From contig OZ035960.1 of assembly GCA_964034945.1 (NCBI GenBank), positions 107,851,933 through 107,915,932 on the forward strand: DNA of 64,000 bases, given 5' to 3'. The notes beneath the pieces are model-generated. The model was not told the DNA's origin. It saw only the letters and a program-made list of their open reading frames with translations, and searched no databases. Shown piece by piece: positions 10,690 through 23,079 of this stretch (within the stretch, counting starts at the first letter, position 1; every line of letters starts with the position of its first letter). The stretch comes from Chrysopilus asiliformis (lineage: Eukaryota > Arthropoda > Insecta > Diptera > Rhagionidae). Made by a program: the position numbers and the translations under genes.

Positions 10690-12530
10690 AACAAAAAGAC
10701 GCAAAATTTTAAAGTGTATTTTATTAAAATTTATTTCCACTTTGGACCCACAGTAATTTCGCCGTATTTTGAAGCTCTTTATGGAATGATTAACAGCTGA
10801 AATTCGTGTTGGTCCATTGGAAAAGTTTGGCTGAAGGCTGGATTAAACGTTGGGTGGCTTAAGTTGAAAGTTAAGATCGGTTGAAAAATTGTTGAAAAAT
10901 CTTTAAGAGGCTGTGGGGGTGGTAAATTTTACTGTTTGTCTGCCACTATATTTATTTGCCGTCGTCATTTTTGATCTCACGCTAGTACGAAACACTGAGA
11001 AAAGGTGGAAAAACATCCTAATGACCACAATGGGGGCTGCAATTCTGTAAATTAGTCTTTTCTGTCATTTTTTAAGTCATTGGAAGTTAAAAGATTTTAC
11101 ATCATCTTCCTATCCGTATTTTTATAAAATACGTCTAATATCGTCTTAAAAATGTTACCAGTTTCTCGCTTCATTTCGCTCAAAGAACCAAAAAACCTCT
11201 GTTGCGTGCGTGCCTAAAATCCGCCGTAGAAATATGTTGACTAGCAGCATTGTTGAGTGTTCATAAATCAATCGTTTTGATTCGGAAACTAGAAAATTAA
11301 AAAATGCCAGAAAAATATATGTTGCGCTTTACCGGCTTCACGTCCATATTCAGCCGAAATTTTAACTTGGAAATTATATGTAAGAATCAGACACATTCCA
11401 GCCGAACGATTTTTCTAATCACGCAGCATAAAAAACCTGATCTAAACGGTATAAAACTTTTAAATCAGCGGCCGGCTGTCTAAATCGGATGGTGAAGGAA
11501 CTATCTCTCAGGTGATCAAATCGGTGAGAGGTTTGAAATTCTTAGGAGTTACAACGAGACGCCGAAAATGTTTTGTTCAGACGGATCTGATTTGATCGCA
11601 TGGTAAGATCAATTAAATGGGTTAACAAGTTTTGAATGGATTTAAGTTGCCATGATCAGAATTTGTGGTTGTGGTGGTGGTAGAGGGTGGATTCGCTCCG
11701 GTTCCTTCACTCTCTGACCCAAGATTGTGTTCTAGAATCAAAATTCAGTGTCGATCATCTCAATAAACGGGTTGATCGATGCGATGCTGGACTTTCAAAG
11801 TGGGATAACTGAAGGTTCAGGTCTATGTCCCATTTTGTACATTGGATTTCAATCATTTCACGTTCGATTATTGTTCTCGAGTACGTGCCCGATGCGTGAA
11901 TAAATTGTTGACCTACGGATGATGATCGTGCTTTGTGGTGTTTCGATGTTTTTATTGACGCATACCTAGAAGTATTATAAGAAATGTTGCATGATTACCT
12001 TAAGACGTAAGTAACTCCAATCGTACTTCTTTTCTTGATGGAACCTTTACCTGAATCTATGCTAAAGAAATTGAGGAAAAGATTTTATATTTGTGTGTAT
12101 AGGCTTGATTTGCGCTGTTCTTCATGGTGACCTTTTAGTTTTTTCTTTACCTGTTGTACCTTCATTCAAACGTTTATAATTTTTACGTATAGAATTTTTT
12201 CAGATGAACTCTTGGATCAAAGTAATTTCTTTCCTCAAGTGTGTGGTTTTTTTTTACAAAATGAACGTTCAGTTATTTTTATTCTTTCTAGGCTTGAAGT
12301 GTAATTGGGATTTGAATTGAGTACATTTACATACACAGTAAAAAATAATTACCACATTTAATGTTGGGAAAAATAACGCCAAATTTGAATGCTTTAACAA
12401 TACATGGTGCATGTAAATTTAAGTGTAAATTTACAATTCCAAGAGTAAAACGAAATTACACATTTGTTATGTAAAATCGCAAAATAGTGTTGTAAAATCA
12501 CAATTTCAGCTACTGTAAATTTACCTCTAG
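10690..12530. other. Non-coding stretch
   Basis: No exon or mobile element recognised. GATC words are frequent at 11500-11930. GTAAATTTAC palindromes at 12413-12540 may be a decayed TIR element next to the family 1 copy. Confidence 0.3.
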
Positions 12531-12534
12531 TCCG

Positions 12535-13045
12535 TGAACACCATAACTCTCGAAATGATCTAGCTAGAGACTTGAAATTTTTTACAGTTGCGTTTCTCGT
12601 AAATGGCTAGGCAAAGTTCTTGAACGGGCAAAATTGAACCATTGCTTCTCCACCATACAAATGAAACAGTTTTTTGCAATTTTCTCGAAAACGGTTAGCC
12701 ATATTGAAATATTTATAAAGGTAAAATGTGTTTAGAATAGGATTCTACATAACTCATCCATACATCATAATTCAATCGGACGACTGCTTCCTCCCTCTCC
12801 CATACAAATTGAACTGCTTTTTCTATTTTCTCGAAAACGGTGAGTTGTATTGAAAAATTTATAAAGGCGAAATCTGTTTAAAATATGATTTTACATAACC
12901 ATTCCATACATCAAAATCCAGTCGGACCACTACTTTCCCCTCTCCTATACAAATGTATTTCTTTAAATAACCATTTTGTCTGTCATCATATAGAGTATTT
13001 GACGATTGGCCCCTGGCAATTGTAGCTTTTCTTATGTTTATTTTC
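12535..13045 (+). mobile_element. Helentron-like family 1, 5'-truncated copy with two modules
   Basis: Begins in the CGTGAACACCATAACT segment, follows with GAGACTTGAAATTTTT and TTTCTCGTAAATGGC, and has two ~145-bp modules each containing TTTTCTCGAAAACGGT and ACATAACYMATCCATACATC. It ends GTCTGTCATCATATAGAGTAT, ATTGGCCCCTGGCAATTG, CTTTTCTTATG. The GTCY tract is missing. Confidence 0.7.
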
Positions 13046-13049
13046 AGAC

Positions 13050-14500
13050 TTTTATACGAAGAACGGGTAGATTGTTTTTTTTTCTTTTTGAGATCTTTAA
13101 AAGCTTTTACTCACGAGTATTTCTCTATTTACTTACGACGAAAAGTGCTGAAAAAATTACACTCCCATATCTGACATTACTGTCGGATTAACACCGGAAA
13201 TCTTCAAAGTTAGCTCATTAAATTAACACATTTCCAGCAAAACGAATAAATTAGCGCCTTAAATGACTAATGATTGTTTTTCTTAGGTTTTTGTCCCTTA
13301 TTTACATAAATATTGAATCAAAAGCGTTAATTATGTTTCTTTGCTTTGTCAACGTTGATAAAAAAAAAATTCGTAATTTTCAAACGATCGCAAATATGCC
13401 GAAGGCCATTTCTGATTAGTGCGAGTAATAAAATATTTAAATATTTTATTTTGGAAGTTGGGGAAAAGATATCTGATGTGGTGTTTGTAAAATTTGAAGA
13501 TCGTTTGGAAAAATTGCGAAGATCGTTTGGAAAAATGGTCAAGACGACCTGAAAAGAAACTGAAGATCACTTTTTGGTTCACCCGGTATGAATTTCTATA
13601 ATTTTGAATTTCTATAAAATTACTTATCCAGGCTATCCAAGTATTTACAATTAAAATAATCCATAGGCATAATTGAACATCGAGGTAATAGAGTTCTGTA
13701 TGATTTGATCGTTTATATCTTGTGAGATCGTAAATGATCACCTGCCTGTAATGAATTTAAATACTCGCCTTGGCCTGTAATATGAATAAGAACAACAATA
13801 ACAGCTGATTATTATGATTCCTTTTGCATCAACTTCATAATAATAACTCGATTGGGCCAGTCGTCGTCTTAGCTCGATCGTTTGAGGCTTTGAAATGCCT
13901 AGTGATCGTGCTTTGCAGTTGAGATCGGTTCGGATCCTCGAGAAACATCTGCATTGACTGCAACAGTGAAGGAGACCAACAATTATCTGTTAGGCAGAGT
14001 TAAGCTGGTTCTAAGATTGTTGGGAATCGTGAGTTCCAGTTCCCATGTGTGATCGCTACAAAAGTTACCTCACCACATTCGAATGCCCGTGGGCGGTGAT
14101 TTTGTTGTTTGTTGGTATTTTCGAGACACACGACTAACAAAATTGAAATTCACCTTTGAGGCCCACTGGAATACAGCGATGTATCCAACTAAAAATCTCA
14201 ACGTTTTTACTGGTTTATTGCTGCATTTTTGGATAAATGGATAGTGATCGTAGAAAAGGTGGGCTATAGAAATATAGGAGAAGCCAGGATCGATTTTAGT
14301 TAACCGATTAATGCCCACTGCGACATATATGTAACGCAAAAATCGCCTTTTTTGGCAGCTTGTCATTTATTTATCTTTTTTGTGGCAACTTTGGGGCTGC
14401 TAGTCATAAAGACGTCACGAATTTATGCGGGTGCTGCAAATTAGAGACAAAAGCAGTGAAATTTCAGTCAAAAATCGCAGAAAAAACTGTGGAAACATAG
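13050..14500. other. AT-rich non-coding stretch
   Basis: Short overlapping ORFs on both strands around 13327-13741 share the same bases and show no motif. GATC words recur near 13860-13960. Nothing assignable. Confidence 0.3.
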
Positions 14501-14553
14501 ATGGGATTAGCATATACACAAAAAAATGTTGCAACACCAAAGACAATACAAAG

Positions 14554-14690
14554 CGTTGACCAGGCGCGAAGAGAATCGGGATGCAAAACTGGAGGACATC
14601 GGCGCGTGACCGGGACCTTTGGCGAGAGACATTCGGCAGGCCAACACCGGAAACCGTTTGTAGCGCCGAGAGAGAGAGAGAGAGAGAGAC
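14554..14690 (+). pseudogene. LINE RT C-terminus with (GA)n 3' tail
   Basis: Reads VDQ...R, then IGMQNWRTSARDRDLWRETF and ending GNRL followed by TAG at 14661. Two single-base frame changes are needed to follow it. The same peptide occurs at 62752 on the other strand. The motif (NWR...ARDRxxWR) is the well-known tail of insect non-LTR retrotransposon polyproteins. A (GA)n tract of about 22 bases follows the stop, then ACAATAAAAAATG. 5'-truncated at 14553, as is usual for LINEs. Confidence 0.8.
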
Positions 14691-14937
14691 AATAAAAAAT
14701 GTACTTCCATCTCTACAATTGCAACTTTCCCCGAAAAAAAATAATTAAAAATTTTTATACAATTTTTCCATTGAATTTTTTGGGACCTCAAGCTAGATGT
14801 CCCTGTCTCTTTCTATTTACGTTCTCACTCGACTGAAAAAGAGCGAAATTCTTAATACACCAACTCAGTGAGTGAATTTTTGAGTGTTCTGCATATTGCA
14901 TATCAAATTCATCATTTTACAAATCAAATTCGCTTTA

Positions 14938-15500
14938 AAAACATAAGAAAAGCCACACTTGCCAGGGGCCAATCGTCAAATACTCTATATGATGACAGAT
15001 AAAATATTTATTTAAAAAATACATTTGTATAGCAGAGGGGGAAAGAGTGGTCCGACTGGATTTTAAGGTATAGTAGGGTTATGTAAAACATATTCTAAAC
15101 AGATTTTGTCTCTATAAATTGTTCAATATGCGGTAAAAAAAAGTATTCCATAGGAGCGGGGGGATTTTGAAGTATGGATGAGTTATGTAAAATTATGTTC
15201 TAAACACATTTCGTCTCTATAAATTTTTCGATACGAGGCACCGTTTTCGAGAAAATCACAAAAAAATGTTTCATATGTATGGGGGATTGGAGAAAGATTG
15301 GGCCAACTGGATTTCGATGTATGAATAAGTTATGTAAAATACTGTTTTTAACACAATTTATCTCCATACTTTTTGCAATACGACTCACCGTTTTCGAGAA
15401 AATTGAAACAAAGAACTGTTTCGTTTGTATGACGGAGATGGGAAGGAATGGTGAGATTTTGCCCGTTCAAGAACTTAGTCTTCTTCAGGCTTTAAATTTT
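14938..15500 (-). mobile_element. Helentron-like family 1, copy lacking the GTCY tract
   Basis: Begins CATAAGAAAAGCC, TTGCCAGGGGCCAATCG, ATACTCTATATGATGACAG and runs through at least three 145-bp modules (TTATGTAAAA, TTTTCGAGAAAAT, GGATTT-GATGTATG). It stops at GTTCAAGAACTTAG. The far end with the GTCY tract is lost. Confidence 0.75.
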
Positions 15501-15529
15501 CTACAGTTGTCTTAGTTGAACACAACTCT

Positions 15530-15640
15530 TAACAGTTCTTGAGATTTGAAAAAAAAAAAAATTTTTTATATATTTTTTCCGAAACTAAATGTTGTTGAGG
15601 AAAGTTTTGTGCTGATATTTTGGGAAAAGGGAAGGTGGCG
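15530..15640 (+). repeat. Family 2 terminal fragment
   Basis: TTTTTCCGAAACTAAATGTTG and GAGGAAAGTTTTGTGCTGAT match the end of the family 2 copy at 56540-56610. Confidence 0.5.
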
Positions 15641-15649
15641 CAAGATACA

Positions 15650-18600
15650 GGTTTTGCTTTGGGCGCCGCTGTGCCTTCGTATGGCCCTGTTTTCTCGTTA
15701 TAAAAATACGCTGGTACGAAAATGACAAAATTTGTAACTCAGTGGGTGTTTTTCAAAGAAATCAGGAAAAATTTTAGCCTGCGGCGCATTTTTTCGATGA
15801 TATTGGGTGTACACTTATTTGAGGCAAAAAAGTGAAATCGAATCATCCCAATGATGGAGGGTCCGCGATTCCTAGTTACGCCCTTGGACGTCAGGCTTGT
15901 TTTCAGCTAAAATTTCTTGTTTTTCTTTAGTTCTTCTCAGATAGTTGAATGCTTTTAAATATCTTTTAAAAAAAACCAAGAACCAGAAATTGCTAAATCC
16001 AAAATAATCCACATGTATTTTGATCGAGCATCTATTCGATCCTGCATCGATCGTTATAACCGATTTCAATTGCTTTCTTCTATATTTCCATAATTTTTTA
16101 TAGGAAATTCTGATCGATTAACAGCAATAGGATAATATTACGATGAACTAATAATATATTTTGGAATTGCCGACTATCCAAGCAAAATACTTAAACGGGT
16201 TACGATCGGCTATGATCTACGATCTTCACAGCTTAGCCTAGCCGCATTTATTGCTTGAATCTGCTCGGAATCGAACTTTTGATGGCTCATTTGGTGGCTC
16301 CTCTCTCTCGCACTGTGGAATTATGCTGTGCGCTGCGAGGAGCTTTACATATGTTGGGGCCGCGGGGATATCATTAAATAGTTGAAAAGTCAACGAGAAT
16401 ATGTTGAAGTCGATCGTGTGTATGGGTGTGGCTATGGATGGATTCCAATGGTGGATTTTATGGGGATATGGGGCTCCATTCGATTAAATCCACTCGGGCC
16501 TGCTATGAAAATTATGCGGATCAATGCTGCGGTTGTTGTTGTTAGTTTTTGGGGTTGGGAAGGCTCGGCTTTATGTTGACTTATGCTGAAACCCAACTCT
16601 AAAGTTGAAAGTTGTGTCGAAGATTTACTTCTAGACCTTCGCGGGCAACTACATTGGATTGTTTGTTGGTTCAAGTTGAGATCAAAAATTATACCAAAAC
16701 AAAACCGAAATTTTTCAACTATCTCTCAAATATTTCTACACACGAATGTTTACAACCACTACACGACCATTTTACAACTACAATCCGAAGGAATATTGCC
16801 TGCGGCGACCAAATACTAATATTATATGATTTTTAAGATATTTTTTCTTACCTTTAGCCGCTGTTATTTGAAAAGGCATTACGAAACAAAAGAACTTTTG
16901 ATTCGTTTGTTTGTAAGGCAATACACGCGATTGTGGTCTGTACGACGACGATATACGACAAAGGCAGCAATTTTACTATAACTATGCGACTATGCGAACG
17001 AGGAGTTTTACTCGTTTGGTATTAGTCTGATTCGGGTTTACTTGACATGAAGACGTTGTTCGATATAAATCTCGTTTTTTACGCCTTCTTTACTGTCTCC
17101 GCTGTATTCTTTTGGTTCATCTTCATTGGTTTTGTCGTCGTTTTTGTTATTGTTTAATGTTTTGGTTGCAGTCTGAGGTTATCCACTCGCATTCAATGTT
17201 TTTGTTTACATTCGGTGTCCCTTAAGGAATTGCGGTGTCTTGCGTAAATGACGATCTAGCGTTGCACGATCTTTTTCTCCGTAGTGAACCATTCCTGAAG
17301 TTCTTGATGCTTCCTCGATAGTAGTGCAAAAAGTGTCAAGGCATATCTGGCTTAAGTTTTTTGTTGAGTGACTCCGCCTAGGGCTCCTAATTAGACACCA
17401 TGGTCGCGGTTGATAATGGCAGCAACATACCATCGCGTCGTAACAGCGAGCGGACGCTATTATTAGTATAACGCTGGTTGTTCGCGGTTTCCGGCCAATC
17501 CAAGAAGCAAATAACTAAACGCCGCACTCGCTAGATACCAAAACTTGTGACGGTTCAGACGAATACGAAGTTGGTGGCACGAGAGGAGCTGTAGAGCTCA
17601 TTTGGGGTTCTTGTCTTGTGGTCACTTGAGAATGACTACCTTAACTATACTATACCCCAAATTGCTTAGGCGGTAGTGTGTTGAAGTGCACTTGACCAGT
17701 TCAGTTCGTCTGGGAAACAGCAGAAGCGCTTGTAGGTCTTCTTCCCTTTTTATTCTATTCGAGATCACCTGGAAGTGATGGGGATCAGTGAAAAACAGGT
17801 TAGATCAGTTCTCAGCTGATCGTTCCCATAAAACTTACGTCCGGTGATCGGATTGGATTTGATTTTGGACAGAAAACAAAACAGGTTAAAGTTGAAGTGA
17901 TCCTCATTGGATAAACTATTTTTGTTAATTTTGCGAAATTCAAAATAATCCATATGTGTTTTGACTGAGGATCAGCTGAAAGGTTCAAGTGAACATCACT
18001 TGATAGTGTAGTATTTTGTTGTGAAGATCAATTTGAGCAGGTGGTAATTTGTTTTACATTTTTTAAAGAAATATTAAAAATACGTGTTGTGAAGTAGTGA
18101 TCTTCAGTATTACATTTAAATGCTGATTTTATCGACTATCACTTGAAAATCATTTGAGGATCACTTTGGAAAGTGTGTTACATTAACTTCCAGTGAAAAC
18201 AAACTAATTTAAAACTATATCAAAACTTAACGGAAGTGAAGATCAAGAAAATTCGGGAATAGAAAGTGAGGATCACTGGCTGATAATTGATAACCACTAT
18301 AAACCGAAGATTATTTTTGAGCGGTAATTAAAAATTATCTCAAATGGTCGAAAAAGCTCTAAAGAAGGAAGAGATATTTGAGTTACCTCGAAAATTTCCA
18401 GTGAAGATCACCTAATAAAATGTCGAATTGATCGACGATAGATATTCCAATGTTGATAACTGGAAATGTTGTTGGAAAATTGCTTAAAACAATAGTCTAT
18501 TGTCATAAAAAATTCGTTGATCAGATGTTATTTGATATAAAAGAAACTTCGTGAAATCTATGTCGCTGAACTCAGATTAGAAGGTGGGAATGTGAAGATC

Positions 18601-20430
18601 GGTGGTAACAATTATGTAGGATTAAAAAAATACTTTAAACGGGAACAAAGTTCGTTTTTATCTGGAAAAATTTATTGAAAATTGATTTTCTTGTAAGGAA
18701 AATATGATGAAATTTCAAATAGGCTGAAACAAAACCACTCGAATTAACAAATTTCAGTGATATTGAAGGTATTTACCCAGAAAAATTGAAGATTTTGTCA
18801 AAATATTACCAGCAAGGATCACTGATCTTAATTGTTTTTTAATCGAAGATCACCAGGAAGTAAACTAAGCTACTGTAAATCTTTAAAATTCATAGATTTT
18901 ATAGATTTTCAATGATATTTCGCAACAAATGATCATATTTTTGGCAAAGCTTACACCAGTGAGGATCATTGATCTCTTTGCCAACCTTGAAACTAATTTC
19001 ATCACTGAAAAAGGTATTATCGCTACAAAATAAAGACGTCCATGATTCACCAATGACCAGAAAAGGGAGTAGATTTAAAAATAACAAAATAAACTATGAT
19101 TTCGAGTTCATTCGATTGTGACGATCAAAAGACGATCAGAAGTCGATCAGTAGGAAAGAAGCCAAAACGTTCCGAAGATCAGTAAGATGAGAAGAATCAG
19201 TGCAATAAGTACTCGAAAAATTGAAATAATTGTGGAAAGGTTAAATGATTAAAATTGACATTTGTAATTAAATATTTAATAATAATAAAAACAATTTGAT
19301 CGTGAACTGATCGTGAATTAATTACGCAGTTGTAATAAAATTTTGTAGATTTTACAATATAAATTAAAAAGGCTTTAAAATAAAGGTTCGAAACACCTTT
19401 CTTTATTTTGTTTTTGAAAATAGAAAAAAAAAAAATAGAAAAAAAATCGAAAAAAAACGGAAGAAAAAAACTTTTTTTTGCCCTCGTTTAAAGTTTTTAC
19501 TTTTGCTAAAAATCAAAAAAAAAATTGAGCCAAAAACAGGAAAATTGCGGTAATCAAAAATGTGATAATATTTCTCGACATTTAAAATTAAATCAAAATG
19601 ATCGAAAATTGATTGTGAAATGTTTCTAAACTCATCGAAAAAACGTTTAACAAATGCTCCTGAAGTTATCGTAAAGGAATTGGACTACTTTTGCAGAAAT
19701 CGGAAGTTCTATATTCTAAAAAAACATGTTTTTTGGGTAATTCTAGAAAAATTACCCTAAAACGTTTTTATATCAAATTCAACGAGAATTTATTGTAAAA
19801 TGCTCGTGAAATGATCCCGATTTTTTATCAGTAAAGAACTGCATGATTAATGTTCGGATCTCGCATTAAAACTGTTTAACCAGTGAATTTTTTTGGGGGT
19901 AATTTTGTGTAAAATACCCCACAAATATATTGACATTGAATTTTTCGAGAGTTAATCGCGGAATACTCATAAAACTATCGTAAATTGCTCCGAAAAAATA
20001 AAAAGTTGTAACAATAGTTTCATTTACTGAAAAGCTGTATAAAAAGATTACCCTTTTATTGGGTAATTCTAGCAAAAATACCCAAAAAATCGTTCAAAAA
20101 ACTATAATTGATCTGAATGAGAAATTTTTTTAGTCCACCAACGAATTTCCAAGGTTTATTGCACCTTTAAGAGAAAGTATCTTAATTTTTTCATACAAAG
20201 TCATGCAATTAACATCATTGTGTTAGTGGCAAATCAGATAATTGTTTAAAGACTAGGTTTAACTGAAAAATTTTGTTCGTGTGTTGGTCAAAAGTGAAAT
20301 TGTTCGCGTGCCAATCTAAAAATTGCTATCTAAAATTACTCATTGCCAATTATTGGTGGCACTTGATGTCCAGAATTAATATTTATTAAAGTCAATTGTT
20401 TAAATTGAACTCACCATCGAGTTAGAAAAA
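15650..20430. other. Long non-coding stretch with a GATC-dense core
   Basis: No exon recognised. Between 17760 and 19170 GATC occurs about 26 times by eye, usually as AGTGATC, GAAGATCA or GAGGATCACT. 19550-20090 has diverged repeats of GGGTAATTCTAG/ATTACCC spaced about 350 bases. 16720-17640 is less AT-rich, without exon structure. Confidence 0.35.
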
Positions 20431-20434
20431 AAAT

Positions 20435-20510
20435 ATGAGTTCTATGAAAATCTTATTTGAACGCTCAAAGCCTGAGCTAAAGATGAACGCTGATCTTCGC
20501 AAAAGAAAAT
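20435..20510 (+). CDS. Possible alternative first coding exon
   Basis: ATG, 25 open codons and one base, then a consensus donor T|GTAAGT. The peptide starts MSSMKILFERSKPELK and ends in the basic run LRKRK. The phase (1) equals that of the candidates at 45527 and 57592; joined to the exon at 47122 it would give a serine at the junction. The upstream sequence is unique and AT-rich with no obvious core promoter. Because the exon is short, chance is a real alternative, so confidence is modest. Confidence 0.35.
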
Positions 20511-21773
20511 GTAAGTTTTTTTTTCTGTGTTTTGCTTTAGATTTTCAATTTTATAGCATTGCTGTAGATTTTATAGATCATCAAAAAATTAAGAATAATT
20601 GTTGGGATATTAAAAGTAATTACCGTTATTCATCTTTTTGAGTTTGAGTTGTATGTAATTTAAAGGAATTTCAAATTGGGTTTCTCTCGATTTCATTACA
20701 CATGCGAAGGTTTTTAATTTCGTTTTGGGCAATGAAAGAAAAAAAAACAAGAAGAATGCCTTTTGTATCTATGATTACGTTTTCCATGAGTCACTATTCG
20801 TATCTTGTATCTCGTGTATTTTCTTCACTTTGCCCTCAATGTTTGTTGTAATATTTTTTTCATGTATTTTTCAGCGAGTTATTGCGGCGATGGTGGGGAT
20901 ATCTTCTGCGAGCATAAAAGTTAACATGAAATTGGATACGCTGTCGTAACAAACATGTTGATGCCTCTATACTCTACGGAATGGTTCAATGGTTTGCCTG
21001 ATGGTTACGATATTATGCTGTTGTAGGGGCTATCGTTTCTTGACCCTTTTCTTCCCGCTATCTCCTTGATTTTTCCGCGTACGGCTTATCAACACCCGCT
21101 TTATACCTTCCTTATACTCTCTATCTTATATGCGCGATTCTAGTCACGATTTTTAGTGTTAGAATATTATCGAAGAGAAATTTATTGTCTTCCTGTTTGT
21201 AGAATTGTCTTCTTTTTTGCCCCTAATTTTCTATCCCCTGCGTTAAGACAACAAAAACGGTCAAGCCGATTACGGATTAAAGTCGAACATGTCTAAATAT
21301 GAAACAAAAGTCGTGAATCATTGAGGAATTAATGACCTCGTTATTATTGTTATGGTTGGACTTTTGAATCCCAAAGGGTTTGCACCGTTTCGTGGTTTGT
21401 GATTCATTTTATTTGAGAAAAATCCACTTTTCAACCTAAAAGGTAAATGGTTTAATTCTGTTGATAATATACGATTGGAGGCCTAGTTATGGGATTATAG
21501 AGATTCTCGATGTTTGTTTTGCTGCGATTTTTAACCCTTTTTTATTGCAGATGGCCTATAAGAGGCAGACGTATGATTTCTGTGGCTAAAACCCAAAACA
21601 TTTTAAGTCAATTTTCAGGTGAAGTCAAAGTGATCAGTATTGTCATTTCCAGACAGCTCAATTTGGCTTCGCCTGGAAATCGACTTAAGATGTTTTGGCT
21701 CTTTACCACACATTTAATTAGAATTTTTTTTAACACGTTGACTGCCATGTGAGGCCGAAGTGATCTCACATTA

Positions 21774-22075
21774 AAATCTGAAAATTTATAAAAACGAAAT
21801 TTGCTTAGAATATGATTTTAGATAACCGTTCCATACATCAAAATCCAATCGGACCACTCCTTCTCCCCCCCCCCTCCCTAACTCCCTAAAAATGGAACAA
21901 ATTTTTGGGATTTTCTCGAAAACGGCTCATTTTTTCGAAAAATTTGTGTAGACAAAAAGTGTTTAGAATATGATTCTACATAAGTCTGCCATACATCCAA
22001 ATCCATTGCTTATTCTCTCTCCCATACAAATGAAAAAGGCTTGCGATTATCTCGAAAACAGCTAATCTTTGTTTT
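21774..22075 (+). mobile_element. Helentron-like family 1, two-module fragment
   Basis: Starts GAAAATTTATAAAAACG and contains two modules: ATAACCGTTCCATACATCAA, CAATCGGACCACTCC, a C-rich tract, TTTTCTCGAAAACGGCT, and CCCATACAAATGAAA. Both ends missing. Confidence 0.65.
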
Positions 22076-22284
22076 TTCCAAAATTGCGTTCCATAGGGTT
22101 TTATGGGACGAAAACAGCTTTCGAATGCAAAAATCCGGCGTCAAAATCGATTAAGGTTTACTGGTAGAAGTAGGTCTTAAAAATTTCGTTACACAAATAC
22201 ATACAAACGATCACACGCACACACACACATACAGACATGTTGTGGACTCATCAAACTGAGTTCATGAGTTTATGTCCCGAGGGC

Positions 22285-22389
22285 GTTTTATATAAAAAAG
22301 ATGTTAAAATCACTCCTAAAACCGAAATAATAACGGAGCCCGTTATTATTTCGGTTTTAGGAAAGATTTTAACATCCATTTTATATGTC
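22285..22389. repeat. Near-perfect 50-bp hairpin
   Basis: Arms 22285-22336 and 22339-22389 pair almost fully (ACCGAAATAATAACGG / CCGTTATTATTTCGGT) around three bases. A (CA)n tract and CAGACATGTTGTGGAC just upstream resemble the tail of a dispersed repeat. Probably a foldback element end; a hairpin precursor RNA is a less likely alternative. Confidence 0.55.
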
Positions 22390-22803
22390 AGAAAGGTAAA
22401 AGACGGCCAAACCAAACCAAAGCCAAACCAAATTTAAAAAAACATGGCTGAAACGAACCAGAACCAAACCATGCTGTAATCAAACCAAAAAACAGTTTTT
22501 TGAAAAGCGCAGCTTTTGAAAAGAACATCTCTAAGGTCAGACTTAAGTATTTTAATTTTTGGCTCAGATTTTCCAAAGCCTATTTCTCGATTTCCTCGAA
22601 AACGGTTTGAGATATCGCGAAGTAGTGCCAGTTCTTTGATCTTTAATTCGTTATATATATTTTTTTCTGAAAAAATCTTTCAAAAATCTTTCAAAAATCA
22701 TAAAATATAATGTGCTGCATTTGAAAACCTTGACTCAAAGCTGTTGTCGAAATCTTTGATCAGGACACTCCATAGAATCGACTGGTATGTGGGGAAACTT
22801 AGT

Positions 22804-23079
22804 TACACTCAGAAAAATGGAGGCTAACTCGACGACCTGCATACGGCGTAATTGGCCTCGGGCAGGCGCGCGTTCGCCTGCATGTGGGCAAGTAAAACTG
22901 AGTTGACCTGTGGTCGGAGAAATTCTGAAATTAAGCCACCAGCAGGCGAAGTAGGGCATTGGGAGCTGCACGAGTTGACCTTAGATAGGTTAACTCTGAC
23001 CGCTAGCTGGCTTACAGACACCTCTGTAAGGTCAGAGTTAACCTGACAAAAAGTTGACCTGGACATTTTTCTGAGTGTA
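22804..23079. mobile_element. GC-rich TIR MITE with TA target
   Basis: CACTCAGAAAAATG at 22806 and CATTTTTCTGAGTG ending at 23077 are perfect inverted repeats flanked by TA. An internal 15-bp inverted pair AGGTTAACTCTGACC (22987-23001) / GGTCAGAGTTAACCT (23030-23044) adds foldback potential. GC content is much higher than the flanks. No coding region. TA targets suggest Tc1/mariner-type mobilisation. Confidence 0.7.

Noticed and set aside
16380..16640. Apparent GC-richer ORFs on both strands
   Set aside because: Mutually overlapping frames, no splice sites or motifs.
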